Both the position numbers and the translations under genes were made by a program. Shown piece by piece: positions 8,433 to 15,220 of a DNA stretch of 25,158 nt (within the stretch, counting starts at the first letter, position 1; the number at the start of each line of letters is the position of its first letter). This DNA comes from JAQVUB01 sp033809415 (GTDB lineage: Bacteria > Verrucomicrobiota > Lentisphaeria > Oligosphaerales > Oligosphaeraceae): assembly GCA_033809415.1 (NCBI GenBank), contig JAPXLT010000032.1, forward strand, positions 1 through 25,158. Direction: 5' to 3'. The notes under the pieces are model-generated. The model was not told where the DNA came from, searched no databases, and saw only the letters and a program-made list of their open reading frames with translations.

Positions 8433-9488
8433 CTATAGCGGTATTTTTTGCTTGCCGTCGGTACCCATCAGGTGTGAGAATCCGGCGGCTTTCATCATGG
8501 CGCGGCAATCTGCTGTGGTGATCTCGTTGCTCTGTCGCCACAGCGCAGTAGTGAAACCCGCCTCCGCCTGTGCGGCCTCTGCCTGTATGGTTTGTTCGTC
8601 CGGTTCTCCGGCTTCAGGGAAGAAGGCATTGGCGCCGCTGAACAGACCGACGAGATTGGAGACGTTGACAGCAATGCTCTTGACATTTTCCTGCCCGATC
8701 GTCGCCAAAGCGACAACGGCCGCGACTTGGCCCAGGCGCGGCAGGCTGACTTGCCCGTGGCGGTATAGGGGCGATCCAGGAACGGGAAACCGCTGCATCA
8801 CACCGTGCTGTGTGCATGGCAGGTCTACCCCCAGCCATATCTGTTCGGCTAGTTCCTCGGGCGTGTGTTCCGGCCCCAGTGGCTCGCACATGTTGTACCA
8901 TGCGAGACCGGCTTCGAGGATGCGCTCAATGGTTTTCCTGCGGTCGGCAGGCGTCATACAGGAGTCAATGCCTTCACGAATGCGGCAGACGTGATATGCT
9001 CCAGTCACGCCGGCAGTGCGCAATTCTCGCAGTTGAGATATCGTGATATCGCCGACGTTTGCCAAGATTTCCAGTTGCGCAGGGATTAGGCGGCGCAATT
9101 CCGCGCACAGGTTGCGAAACCACTCGAAACCAAAGTGGTGCATCGTCATCAGAAAGACACCTTGAGCACCGCCGCGGGCAAACCGTTCGCATCGGGCGAC
9201 GATTTCCTCGGTCGGTAGAACTGCGGCTTGAACCGACGTGTGCGACTTGGCAAAGAAACAAAATGCGCAGTCGCCTTCGCATGGTGCCATGTTCACACCG
9301 ATCTGGCCAAGAAGCAAGCCACTGTTTGCGAATCGGCGGCGGCTTACTGCGTTGGCCGTTGTGCGCAGCAGGGATGCTTCCAGCGAATTCTCAGGTAGGT
9401 GAAGCAGCAGAATGGCTTCTGCCTTCGTGATAGGCCGTCCATGAGTTGCATCTTCGAGGATGCGTTGTACATTCGTATCTGTTTTCAT
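8433..9488 (-). CDS. Radical SAM protein, BioB/PylB/HydE-like
   Basis: A 351-residue protein with the radical SAM cluster motif CEGDCAFC (C70, C74, C77; CxxxCxxC) on a barrel-like fold. The preceding INMAPC-like context, an N-terminal helical extension of about 60 residues (ILEDATHGRPITKAEAILLL resembles the BioB/ThiH start) and LANVGDITISQLRELRTAGVTGAYH followed by MCEPLGPEHTPEELAEQ match the biotin synthase-like family, where cofactor or amino-acid biosynthetic reactions are typical. The substrate cannot be told. The start is supported by AAAGGA 7 nt upstream and by a -10/-35 pair at 9526-9555. No cofactor-synthesis partner lies nearby, and the gene is flanked by inverted copies of a 37-bp repeat, so it may be an isolated acquired gene. 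Confidence 0.85.
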   Translation of the reverse strand: MKTDTNVQRILEDATHGRPITKAEAILLLHLPENSLEASLLRTTANAVSRRRFANSGLLLGQIGVNMAPCEGDCAFCFFAKSHTSVQAAVLPTEEIVARCERFARGGAQGVFLMTMHHFGFEWFRNLCAELRRLIPAQLEILANVGDITISQLRELRTAGVTGAYHVCRIREGIDSCMTPADRRKTIERILEAGLAWYNMCEPLGPEHTPEELAEQIWLGVDLPCTQHGVMQRFPVPGSPLYRHGQVSLPRLGQVAAVVALATIGQENVKSIAVNVSNLVGLFSGANAFFPEAGEPDEQTIQAEAAQAEAGFTTALWRQSNEITTADCRAMMKAAGFSHLMGTDGKQKIPL

Positions 9489-9525
9489 TTCTTTTTCCTT
9501 TCGTAGCGCGAGCGTCCGCGTGAAT

Positions 9526-9555
9526 AATATATCTGCGTTATCCGAGTTTGGTCAA
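9526..9555 (-). promoter_or_regulatory. Putative sigma-70 promoter of the radical SAM gene
   Basis: Minus strand TTGACC (9555-9550), 18-bp spacer, TATATT (9531-9526). The expected start near 9519 gives a leader of about 30 nt carrying the AAAGGA ribosome-binding site. Confidence 0.45.
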
Positions 9556-9590
9556 AAGCCGGACTGCCGTATTTAGACCCCGTTCAAAAA

Positions 9591-9720
9591 GGTTTTTTAC
9601 CACGAACCACACGAAAAGGCTTGGCGTGGGCTAACGCCCACAACCTATTTTTTAACAACGAAAAGACACGAAAAGACACGAAAAATTTTGTAGGGTTGCT
9701 GCTTCGACGGATGGAATGGC
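9591..9720 (+). repeat. Modular intergenic elements B and F
   Basis: Two purine-rich period-9 tracts follow one another on the plus strand. The first (9594-9625) has CACACGAAAAGGCTTGGC, shared with 19011-19050, then the hairpin GTGGGC-TAAC-GCCCAC (9626-9641). The second (9649-9682) repeats GACACGAAAA and passes into the 37-bp linker 9683-9719. Neither tract follows a plus-strand gene. Confidence 0.8.
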
Positions 9721-9751
9721 CCGCGAGTTTGTGATCTGGTCTATTGGTTTC

Positions 9752-9869
9752 TCCGACTGATCAGTCGGATCGGACGGATCAAGTAGATCAGACGGATCAG
9801 TCGGATCGGACGGATCGGACGGATCAAGTAGATCAGACGGATCAGTCGGATCGGACGGATCAGTCGGAG
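9752..9869. repeat. Array of twelve 9-bp GATC repeats with inverted ends
   Basis: Twelve consecutive 9-bp units beginning with GATC span 9759-9866, drawn from four variants (GATCAGTCG, GATCGGACG, GATCAAGTA, GATCAGACG). The order AGTCG-GGACG-AAGTA-AGACG recurs, so a higher-order unit was duplicated. The left edge reads CTCCGACTGATC and the right edge GATCAGTCGGAG, which are exact inverse complements. The minus strand is open (DPSDPTDPS repeats) but no gene is supported. From 9870 to 9992 I see nothing further. Confidence 0.9.
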
Positions 9870-9992
9870 AAAAAACAGGAATTGGCGGTACCTTAAAAGG
9901 GCTGTATGCCAATGACTTGGAGCTTTCTTTTCTGAAAAATCTTTCTGAAAAAACAAGAAGTTTGAAGATAGTAGTACGAAAATTTCCAAGTT

Positions 9993-10017
9993 TTTCCGTG
10001 CTTTCCGTGGACAAAAA
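9993..10017 (-). repeat. 25-bp CACGGAAAG-type repeat unit downstream of fic
   Basis: Identical to the units at 8389-8413 (same strand) and 17714-17738 (opposite strand). On the minus strand it lies 84 nt beyond the Fic stop codon, so it again has the sense orientation of the gene before it. Confidence 0.85.
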
Positions 10018-10101
10018 TCGGATATGCGAAAAGCCAGGCAAGATTGGAAAAACACTTATCTTTTTGCCAAAACACTTACATTCAGCATACTTTATATTTT
10101 T

Positions 10102-11601
10102 TCAGTTACTTTTATCCCGCTCGAAGATTTCTTCTTTTATGACGGAAGAGATTTTTGCCAACTCTTCATCGGTGAGTTCAGGGAACTGGCTCCTCCGGCT
10201 TTTTGGGAAACATCCCTGATTCTGCTGAATAAAGATCATTAGCTGCCTTGCCTTGTTTTCCGGCATATCGACAATGTCTCGCATTTGTTCGCGTGCTTTT
10301 TCCCAGGCGACAAGATATTCCAGTTCCGGAATCAACTCGGTTCGCAGGGTTTCCGCCACAATCCCGTAAAGCTCCTCGGCAATAGTGGTGAAATCGATGA
10401 AGCGGTAAAAATCCGCAGTTTCATTTTTCACTGTCATAGCTCCATCGGAATCCAAGCAATAATCAAGCAGGGGCAACAGTTTTTTCGAAAAGCTTTCCAG
10501 CATCCGGTCATACAGGCGCGGATTCTTGTATAATACCGCCGATACCGGAAACTGAATATGTTCCGGATTGAAATGCCGTGCTGCCAGAACATGATGCAGC
10601 AAATAGCGGTGCAACCGTCCATTCCCGTCATTGAATGGATGGATGAATACGAAGGCAAAAGAAAGTACCGCTGCCGTGATGATCGGATCACATTCGGCAT
10701 CGAGCAGCTTTTGTGCAGTTTCAAGGAACGCCTGCATGAACTCCGGCAGGTCCGCCGGCTTGACTCCAATGAAATGGATCAACTCATGGCCGGGAGCAAT
10801 GGTTTGTCCGACGTAGACCTGATCCGACCGGTAATCCGACTCCGCATAGCGTTTGTCCACAATGCAGTTTTGCAGGCGGATCAGAAATTCCTTTGTCAAA
10901 GGCTGATTTCCAGCCAACTGGAGTATCCCCAGGAATGCCGAAATGCGCTTTTGGGAGGGGTTTTGATGTTCGATCGCATAGGAAGATTTCGTCTCCTTCA
11001 AGTATAAAAAAGAGTTGGCTCGATAGATCAATTCTGCCGGAAACCTCTTCAAAGTCGCAGCCAATTCGCCGGAAAAATCGATTTCGCGGAATTTTCCGAG
11101 TTTTTTGGTGATTCGTACCATCGGGCAAAAAGCAGCATTGCCCGGCAGATTGCAGATCAAGCGCTGTCTTCTTGCACGTTTTGCAGCGGCATCGGGTATG
11201 ACAAAATAGTCAGCGGGTGGCAGGACATGCTGATAGTTTCCGGTTTTCAACGCCTCAAGAGGCAGTTCTCTTCCCGTCAGGAATTCGTAAAAGAACCAGA
11301 CCCTGCGCGAATAAACGCTTATTTTCCTGCTCTGCACCAGCGACATCACCTCGTCTTCTGAAAGTTGCCGGAACAGCGCTTTCAGTACCGACAGATTGAC
11401 TCCCTCATGGCGAAGGGCAAACAAAAGATGATGACGCCAACTGTCGCCACGGAGATATTTTGCGGGAAAATATTCTTCTTCTTCATCTTGAGTTAGCAGC
11501 GTTGTCCGCTGCGCATGATTGCTGAGAAAGGATGTTTTATAAGGTGGCAACACTTCCAAAGAAAAGTGATCAATCAAATAAGTGTAGCCAATAGCCTGCA
11601 T
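10102..11601 (-). CDS. fic: Fic family protein (probable AMP-transferase)
   Basis: A 499-residue protein. The active-site motif HPFNDGNGRLHRY begins at H321 and matches HPFx(D/E)GNGRxxR in full, so it should be catalytically competent. SYAIE at 207-211 lies where class II Fic enzymes carry the inhibitory helix SxxxE(G/N); Glu is present but the following residue is His. The N-terminal ~110 residues (WRHHLLFALRHEGVNLSVLKALF, then RRVWFFYEFLTGRELPL) and LPGNAAFCPMVR (152-163) are typical of a widespread long Fic subfamily. The C-terminal region probably forms a winged helix. Fic enzymes transfer AMP or related groups to protein hydroxyls; the target is unknown. It is monocistronic with a good promoter at 11654-11682. 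No antitoxin gene is adjacent, consistent with built-in inhibition. Confidence 0.92.
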   Translation of the reverse strand: MQAIGYTYLIDHFSLEVLPPYKTSFLSNHAQRTTLLTQDEEEEYFPAKYLRGDSWRHHLLFALRHEGVNLSVLKALFRQLSEDEVMSLVQSRKISVYSRRVWFFYEFLTGRELPLEALKTGNYQHVLPPADYFVIPDAAAKRARRQRLICNLPGNAAFCPMVRITKKLGKFREIDFSGELAATLKRFPAELIYRANSFLYLKETKSSYAIEHQNPSQKRISAFLGILQLAGNQPLTKEFLIRLQNCIVDKRYAESDYRSDQVYVGQTIAPGHELIHFIGVKPADLPEFMQAFLETAQKLLDAECDPIITAAVLSFAFVFIHPFNDGNGRLHRYLLHHVLAARHFNPEHIQFPVSAVLYKNPRLYDRMLESFSKKLLPLLDYCLDSDGAMTVKNETADFYRFIDFTTIAEELYGIVAETLRTELIPELEYLVAWEKAREQMRDIVDMPENKARQLMIFIQQNQGCFPKSRRSQFPELTDEELAKISSVIKEEIFERDKSN

Positions 11602-11653
11602 ATTCGAAAAACCTTTGATTGCCGTTTTGCTTATAAACGCACTATTTTAGTTA

Positions 11654-11682
11654 AATATACTTACTTTTTTCTTAATTGTCAA
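11654..11682 (-). promoter_or_regulatory. Strong sigma-70 promoter of fic
   Basis: Minus strand TTGACA (11682-11677), exactly 17 bp, TATATT (11659-11654) in an AT-rich stretch. The predicted start near 11647 gives a 46-nt leader to the Fic ATG at 11601. Confidence 0.7.
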
Positions 11683-11747
11683 GAAAAATGTCTTGCGACT
11701 TGACGCTTTTTAAAGCTCCTTTCGTATCTTCCTGCACCCTGCGCATT

Positions 11748-11824
11748 ACAACCGGGACGGTTGCGCTACTTTTTAAGCCAACAGCTCTACAAAAATTTTC
11801 GTGCTTTTTCGTGTTTTTTCGTTG
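11748..11824 (-). repeat. Modular intergenic element C
   Basis: Directly after the flavoprotein stop codon (11825) the minus strand reads AACAACGAAAAAACACGAAA and a further CACGAAAA unit, then a shortened TTTTTGTAG linker and the terminal hairpin module 11775-11748 that is also at 8338-8311 (CAACCG-GGA-CGGTTG preceded by a T/A-rich stretch). A CCTGCACCCTGC string at 11731-11742 resembles the heptamer repeat at the window end. Confidence 0.8.
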
Positions 11825-12472
11825 TTATAAAATTGGTCCGACCAGCTTCTCGCCGAGTTCGAATGCCTTTTGGCAGTCTTGGGCGAAGACTGTTTCATGG
11901 CGGCGGCGCTTGGCATCGCCGTCCCACATGCCCAGGTGGTATTGGCTGTAGTCCTTTACCTGCATTGTGTCTGTCGAGAGCAATATCTCGCAGTTTCCGA
12001 AAAAGAGTTTCATCCAGCCTTCATAGCGCTTGAAGAGGGCATGGTATCCAAGGTGGTCGAACATCTCTTCGGTGCAGTTCATGGTGAATACCCAGACGAT
12101 TTTCTTGGCGTGGCTCAATGGCTTGCCGGGGTCGTTGTAGTTCAGGTATTGGAAGAGGAAGCGTTCGAGGAAGGAACGCATCTCGCCAGTGACCTCACTG
12201 AAATAGATCGGGCTGCCTAACACGATGGCGTCCGCCATGCGCGCATTTTCCAGGAAGGGGGTCAGTTCGTCTTTCAGGACGCAGCGACCTAAGTTTTTGT
12301 TGTCCTTTAATTTGCAGGACATGCAACTGACGCAGCCCCTGAACCTGAGGTCATAGAGATAGACCATCTCCGTTTCTGCGCCTAACGATGCCGCGCCATC
12401 GAGGACATTTTTCAGAAGCATGTCCGTATTCCAGCCTTTGCGCGGGCTGCCATTGATTGCCATAACTCTCAT
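11825..12472 (-). CDS. Flavodoxin-fold NAD(P)H-dependent FMN reductase / iron-sulfur flavoprotein-like
   Basis: A 215-residue protein of the flavodoxin/NADPH-dependent FMN reductase superfamily: MRVMAINGSPRKGWNT at the N-terminus is the FMN phosphate-binding loop, and DAIVLGSPIYFSEVTGEMRSFLERF is the second FMN-contacting segment. Cysteines C47, C50, C53 and C64 (GCVSCMSC...GRC) form the compact cluster seen in Isf-type iron-sulfur flavoproteins, so a [4Fe-4S] cluster is possible. It probably shuttles electrons from reduced carriers to small molecules. The start is supported by GAGGAG 6 nt upstream. It follows the PNPOx-like gene by 57 nt on the same strand and probably shares its transcript; both are flavin proteins. 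Confidence 0.88.
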   Translation of the reverse strand: MRVMAINGSPRKGWNTDMLLKNVLDGAASLGAETEMVYLYDLRFRGCVSCMSCKLKDNKNLGRCVLKDELTPFLENARMADAIVLGSPIYFSEVTGEMRSFLERFLFQYLNYNDPGKPLSHAKKIVWVFTMNCTEEMFDHLGYHALFKRYEGWMKLFFGNCEILLSTDTMQVKDYSQYHLGMWDGDAKRRRHETVFAQDCQKAFELGEKLVGPIL

Positions 12473-12529
12473 TGTGTTCTCCTCAAAATGAACCTACAGT
12501 TCTAGGACTTTCATCGTCGAGCAGGCTTG

Positions 12530-12934
12530 TTAGAATTTCATCACGACGGGTTCGTTTTTGAAGGAGAAGATGGTTGCGGTGACGGTTCCAGGCTGGAAAT
12601 AGAGCACCATGGTATTGTCGTCATCGGCGGAATACATTGACTTTAGGCTCTCGTATTCGTCCAGCATGGAGACCTTGGGTTCGCGGCGGTTGTCGTCAAC
12701 CAGGACGCCTGACACGCGAATCCACTCGTCGCCTTTCATTGCGCAGATTTCCACCTTGCCGTTGGCGAGTATCTGTTGCGCCACTTTCTTCTTTCGTCCC
12801 ATCTGGATGTAGAGTTTGCCCTCGAAGATATGAATTGTCCCGAATGGTCGTACTCTTGGCTGGTCTTTTTCAACAGTTGCGATGAAATAATGTCCCGCAT
12901 CCTTGATGAATTGACAGGTTTTTTGCATTGACAT
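12530..12934 (-). CDS. Pyridoxamine 5'-phosphate oxidase-family flavin-binding protein
   Basis: A 134-residue split-barrel protein: HYFIATVEKDQPRVRPFGTIHIFEGKLYIQMGRKKKVAQQI is the typical PNPOx-like flavin-binding strand pattern, followed by KVEICAMKGDEWIRVSGVLVDD. Members of this short class bind FMN or F420 and act as reductases or flavin carriers; true PdxH activity is unlikely at this length. A longer start at 12949 exists, but its ATGGAGG is itself the Shine-Dalgarno sequence 8 nt before ATG 12934, so 12934 is preferred. First of two genes with the downstream flavodoxin-like protein. Confidence 0.88.
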   Translation of the reverse strand: MSMQKTCQFIKDAGHYFIATVEKDQPRVRPFGTIHIFEGKLYIQMGRKKKVAQQILANGKVEICAMKGDEWIRVSGVLVDDNRREPKVSMLDEYESLKSMYSADDDNTMVLYFQPGTVTATIFSFKNEPVVMKF

Positions 12935-13079
12935 CTTGCGTTCCTCCATAGGTTATTGGTGAATAATATGCTTAGCCATCTGCTCTTGGCATGAGGCGTC
13001 TTATACTGATAAATTTAAGCAGGAAAGCCAGAAAATCAAATCGCAACAGCATGTGGCCTGGGTGAAATAGTTCGCCAGA

Positions 13080-13129
13080 TGCTCTCGATTGAACCGCCAA
13101 GTCGCCAAGGTTCTTCCCTTTTTTCACGC
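13080..13129. repeat. Left direct repeat flanking the AAA/DUF4276 cassette
   Basis: Positions 13080-13110 match 15144-15174 at 30 of 31 bases (core GATTGAACCGCCA and GTCGCCAAGG) in the same orientation. Similarity continues through a T/C-rich tract once a 9-bp CGCCAAG-type unit present only in the right copy is skipped. It lies just 3' of the DUF4276 stop. From 12950 to 13079 I see no gene. Confidence 0.85.
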
Positions 13130-13831
13130 CTATGCTTCCTCTTGGAGATGCTCGATGGAAGTTAGCCAAGTGTCAAAGTTCGGGCAGGCCTGGCGCATTT
13201 TATCTATACCGATTTCTTTGGCAATCACGATACCGGTCGTTGTTTTTCCATATTGCCCATTCGTCCAAGCAGCCAAGCGCTTGGAGGGAGCTGTTTCCGG
13301 GTTGTTATTAATCGCTTCCGGATTTCCGCATTCTTGCAGGACAGCATCTATTACCGTTGAAGAAATACAAAGGTTCTTTGCAAGAATAGAGGAATCGCTG
13401 AATAACAAAGTTTCAAATTCATGTACGGCTGTAAAGGGGAAATAACGTTCTAATGGGCGTGTTTCGGGATATGTCTGTTGGATTGCATTGATGGCCGCAT
13501 TATTTAGGATTCGAGCAATTTCATGGGGAGTGTGATTCTTTTGTATTGTTTCTATGGATGGCCATTCTTTGATTCCATAATAGTCTACAAAACTGGCGAT
13601 AATCGTTTTTTTCTGTTGTTTTAGAAAATTGCCGATCTGCTTTTCTACACGAGAAAAACGAATGTCGCCGCCTTTGTATATTCTTCCTGGGCGTTCATCT
13701 ATTCGCGTGCGGATCACTGGTGCATTTACAAAAATGCCACGTTTCCCCCAATAGGGAGCAAGAACCTGCTTGATGAATCCGCTTTCGGTTGGTCCTTCAA
13801 CGACAATTTCAACCGTGAGATAATTACTCAT
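13130..13831 (-). CDS. DUF4276 family protein, putative TOPRIM-like nuclease partner
   Basis: A 233-residue protein. EIVVEGPTESGFIKQVLAP (8-26) is the DUF4276 start, with a conserved Glu in VEGPTE placed like the catalytic Glu of TOPRIM folds, and FVDYYG (81-86) supplies an Asp after a hydrophobic strand as in the TOPRIM D-motif. HEFETLLFSD (137-146) is a further family hallmark. The start at 13831 has GGAGGG 7 nt upstream and overlaps the ATPase gene by 8 nt, so the longer frame to 13891 is rejected. DUF4276 genes commonly pair with AAA_21/SMC-like ATPases; by analogy with OLD and PARIS (ATPase plus TOPRIM) this is probably the effector. The nuclease role is inferred. Confidence 0.82.
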   Translation of the reverse strand: MSNYLTVEIVVEGPTESGFIKQVLAPYWGKRGIFVNAPVIRTRIDERPGRIYKGGDIRFSRVEKQIGNFLKQQKKTIIASFVDYYGIKEWPSIETIQKNHTPHEIARILNNAAINAIQQTYPETRPLERYFPFTAVHEFETLLFSDSSILAKNLCISSTVIDAVLQECGNPEAINNNPETAPSKRLAAWTNGQYGKTTTGIVIAKEIGIDKMRQACPNFDTWLTSIEHLQEEA

Positions 13832-14948
13832 AGATAGTCCCTCCATGAATAATATCGCGAGTCCAGAGTTCGCCCACGGAATAATCCTCAAGCCAGACGT
13901 TATAATCTTTTTCCTTCAAGCGTTCAAAGGTCGTTGCGCCTTGATTCCGTTTGGCAACGATGATATCGTCAATGGCAAAATTATCCAATAACAGTGATGA
14001 CTGAGTAGCGATAATGACCTGTGTCCGTTTTGCAGCCAAGGTTATCAATTCTGCAAGAACATGTATTGCTTCGGGATGCAAGCCAAGTTCAGGTTCGTCA
14101 ATGACAATGGCGGTCGGTGGATTCGGCTGCATCAGAGCGGTGGCGAGGCAAATGAAACGAATGGAGCCATCAGAAAAATGATATGGCTGCATGGGATAAT
14201 CCGTCCCTTTCTGCTTCCACGTCAATTTGACTTTTTCCGCCTCGCCTTGCTTGATGATATCCAAGGAGAAATCGTCAAAGAAAGGAATGACTAGTTGGAT
14301 TGCATTTCTGATTTTTTCATAATACTGCGGAGCGTTTTCCCGCAAGTGCAGCAAAAAAGGCGCGACATTGCTTCCATCGCCACGAAGTTTTTTATGATCT
14401 TCGATAATTTCAGTGCGGCGCATAGGTGCGCTGGAGCTGGTATCATGGAAGTGATAGACCATCCATTGGGAAATGACGTCATAGATAAAATATCCTGCGT
14501 CATTTCGTTTCCTATCCCGAGCGCATACATTTTTTTGCTCGGAAAGGCGACTTTCCAGCGAAGCGCTTCCGTAGGATTTCCAATGATCGTCCTTATCTTT
14601 GCATTCTTCAGACAACAACATGGTTTCTGATGCTGTGGAAGTCATGCTGAAGCGATAAAAGTTCGAGCCAACTGAATCGGGGTTATTGGATGTAAATTCA
14701 AATCCGATTTTGATTTCAGGCGTTTCCTTGAGTCCATCAAAGGGGAAGGCATCTGCCCCGCCATTTTTCAAGATAAATTCTTGAAATGCGCCTTGAGACA
14801 TGGCGCGCACCATCTTGAAAATCTGGATAAAATTGCTTTTGCCTGCACCATTGGCGCCAACAATAACGTTTAGGTCTTTGAGTTCAAAATCCTTAAGTTC
14901 CCTTATGGATTTAAAGCCATTGATTGATATTCGTTTGATGCTTCCCAT
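13824..14948 (-). CDS. AAA_21/SMC-like ATPase of a split OLD/PARIS-type defence pair
   Basis: A 374-residue ABC-type ATPase: Walker A GANGAGKSN (31-39), signature-like FSDGS (258-262), Walker B AIVIDEPELGLHP (280-292) with catalytic Glu, and the switch ATQSS (314-318). The N-terminal ISINGFKSIRELKDFEL is typical of RecF/OLD-like AAA_15/21 proteins, where the insert between Walker A and the signature replaces the long coiled coil of SMC proteins. GAGGAGG lies 7 nt before ATG 14948. It is translationally coupled to DUF4276. Such pairs sense phage proteins or DNA ends and activate a nuclease partner; the trigger here is unknown. Two hairpins occupy its leader. Confidence 0.9.
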   Translation of the reverse strand: MGSIKRISINGFKSIRELKDFELKDLNVIVGANGAGKSNFIQIFKMVRAMSQGAFQEFILKNGGADAFPFDGLKETPEIKIGFEFTSNNPDSVGSNFYRFSMTSTASETMLLSEECKDKDDHWKSYGSASLESRLSEQKNVCARDRKRNDAGYFIYDVISQWMVYHFHDTSSSAPMRRTEIIEDHKKLRGDGSNVAPFLLHLRENAPQYYEKIRNAIQLVIPFFDDFSLDIIKQGEAEKVKLTWKQKGTDYPMQPYHFSDGSIRFICLATALMQPNPPTAIVIDEPELGLHPEAIHVLAELITLAAKRTQVIIATQSSLLLDNFAIDDIIVAKRNQGATTFERLKEKDYNVWLEDYSVGELWTRDIIHGGTIYE

Positions 14949-14970
14949 ATTTACGCCTCCTCGAACATCC

Positions 14971-14996
14971 CATTCTTGAATTCAGATTCAAGAATG
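14971..14996. promoter_or_regulatory. Perfect 11-bp inverted repeat just upstream of the ATPase start
   Basis: CATTCTTGAAT (14971-14981) and ATTCAAGAATG (14986-14996) are exact complements around a TCAG loop. The element ends 22 nt before ATG 14948, close to the Shine-Dalgarno sequence. It may be a protein operator or an RNA hairpin affecting translation. Confidence 0.6.
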
Positions 14997-15007
14997 CGGC
15001 TCTTCCT

Positions 15008-15070
15008 TCTGAAAAACAAAAACCCGCCAAAATTTGAGCAGGTCCCGGGGGACAGAGGCTTGGCGGGTTT
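15008..15070 (-). terminator. Intrinsic-terminator-like hairpin in the leader of the AAA/DUF4276 operon
   Basis: AAACCCGCCAA (15020-15030) pairs exactly with TTGGCGGGTTT (15060-15070); the 29-nt loop holds an inner GTCC/GGAC hairpin. On the minus strand the stem is followed by TTGTTTTT. It could end transcripts from the AlkA-like gene, act as an attenuator for the ATPase operon, or end a short RNA. Confidence 0.6.
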
Positions 15071-15079
15071 GCTGTTGAT

Positions 15080-15107
15080 AAGATACTACAATCCGGCTGG
15101 AAGGCAA
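15080..15107 (-). promoter_or_regulatory. Candidate promoter upstream of the leader hairpin
   Basis: Minus strand TTGCCT (15107-15102), 16 bp, TATCTT (15085-15080), each 4 of 6 to consensus. The predicted start near 15073 is just before the terminator-like stem at 15070, so a transcript would begin with that hairpin. Confidence 0.35.
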
Positions 15108-15143
15108 CCCCTGCCGTAAAGAATTGTTCTTTCCTGGTTTCAT

Positions 15144-15217
15144 TGCTCTCGATTGAACCGCCACGTCGCCAAGGCCGCCAAGATTCTTCTTTTTTTCCCC
15201 TTGGCGTCTTGGCGGTT
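15144..15217. repeat. Right direct repeat and long CGCCAAG hairpin 3' of the AlkA-like gene
   Basis: 15144-15174 is the partner of 13080-13110. 15156-15174 also pairs with 15199-15217 at 17 of 19 positions around a T-rich 24-nt loop, giving a long stem that begins 3 nt after the AlkA-like stop. It may end transcription or protect the 3' end. Its arms are built from 9-bp CGCCAAG-type units. Confidence 0.8.
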
Positions 15218-15220
15218 TGT

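Noticed and set aside
9752..9869. CRISPR array
   Set aside because: The units are 9 bp and directly adjacent with no spacers, and no cas genes are present.
9652..10041. Minus-strand DPSDPTDPS repeat protein
   Set aside because: The frame arises from the 9-bp GATC array, whose unit length keeps any frame open; no start signal or domain.
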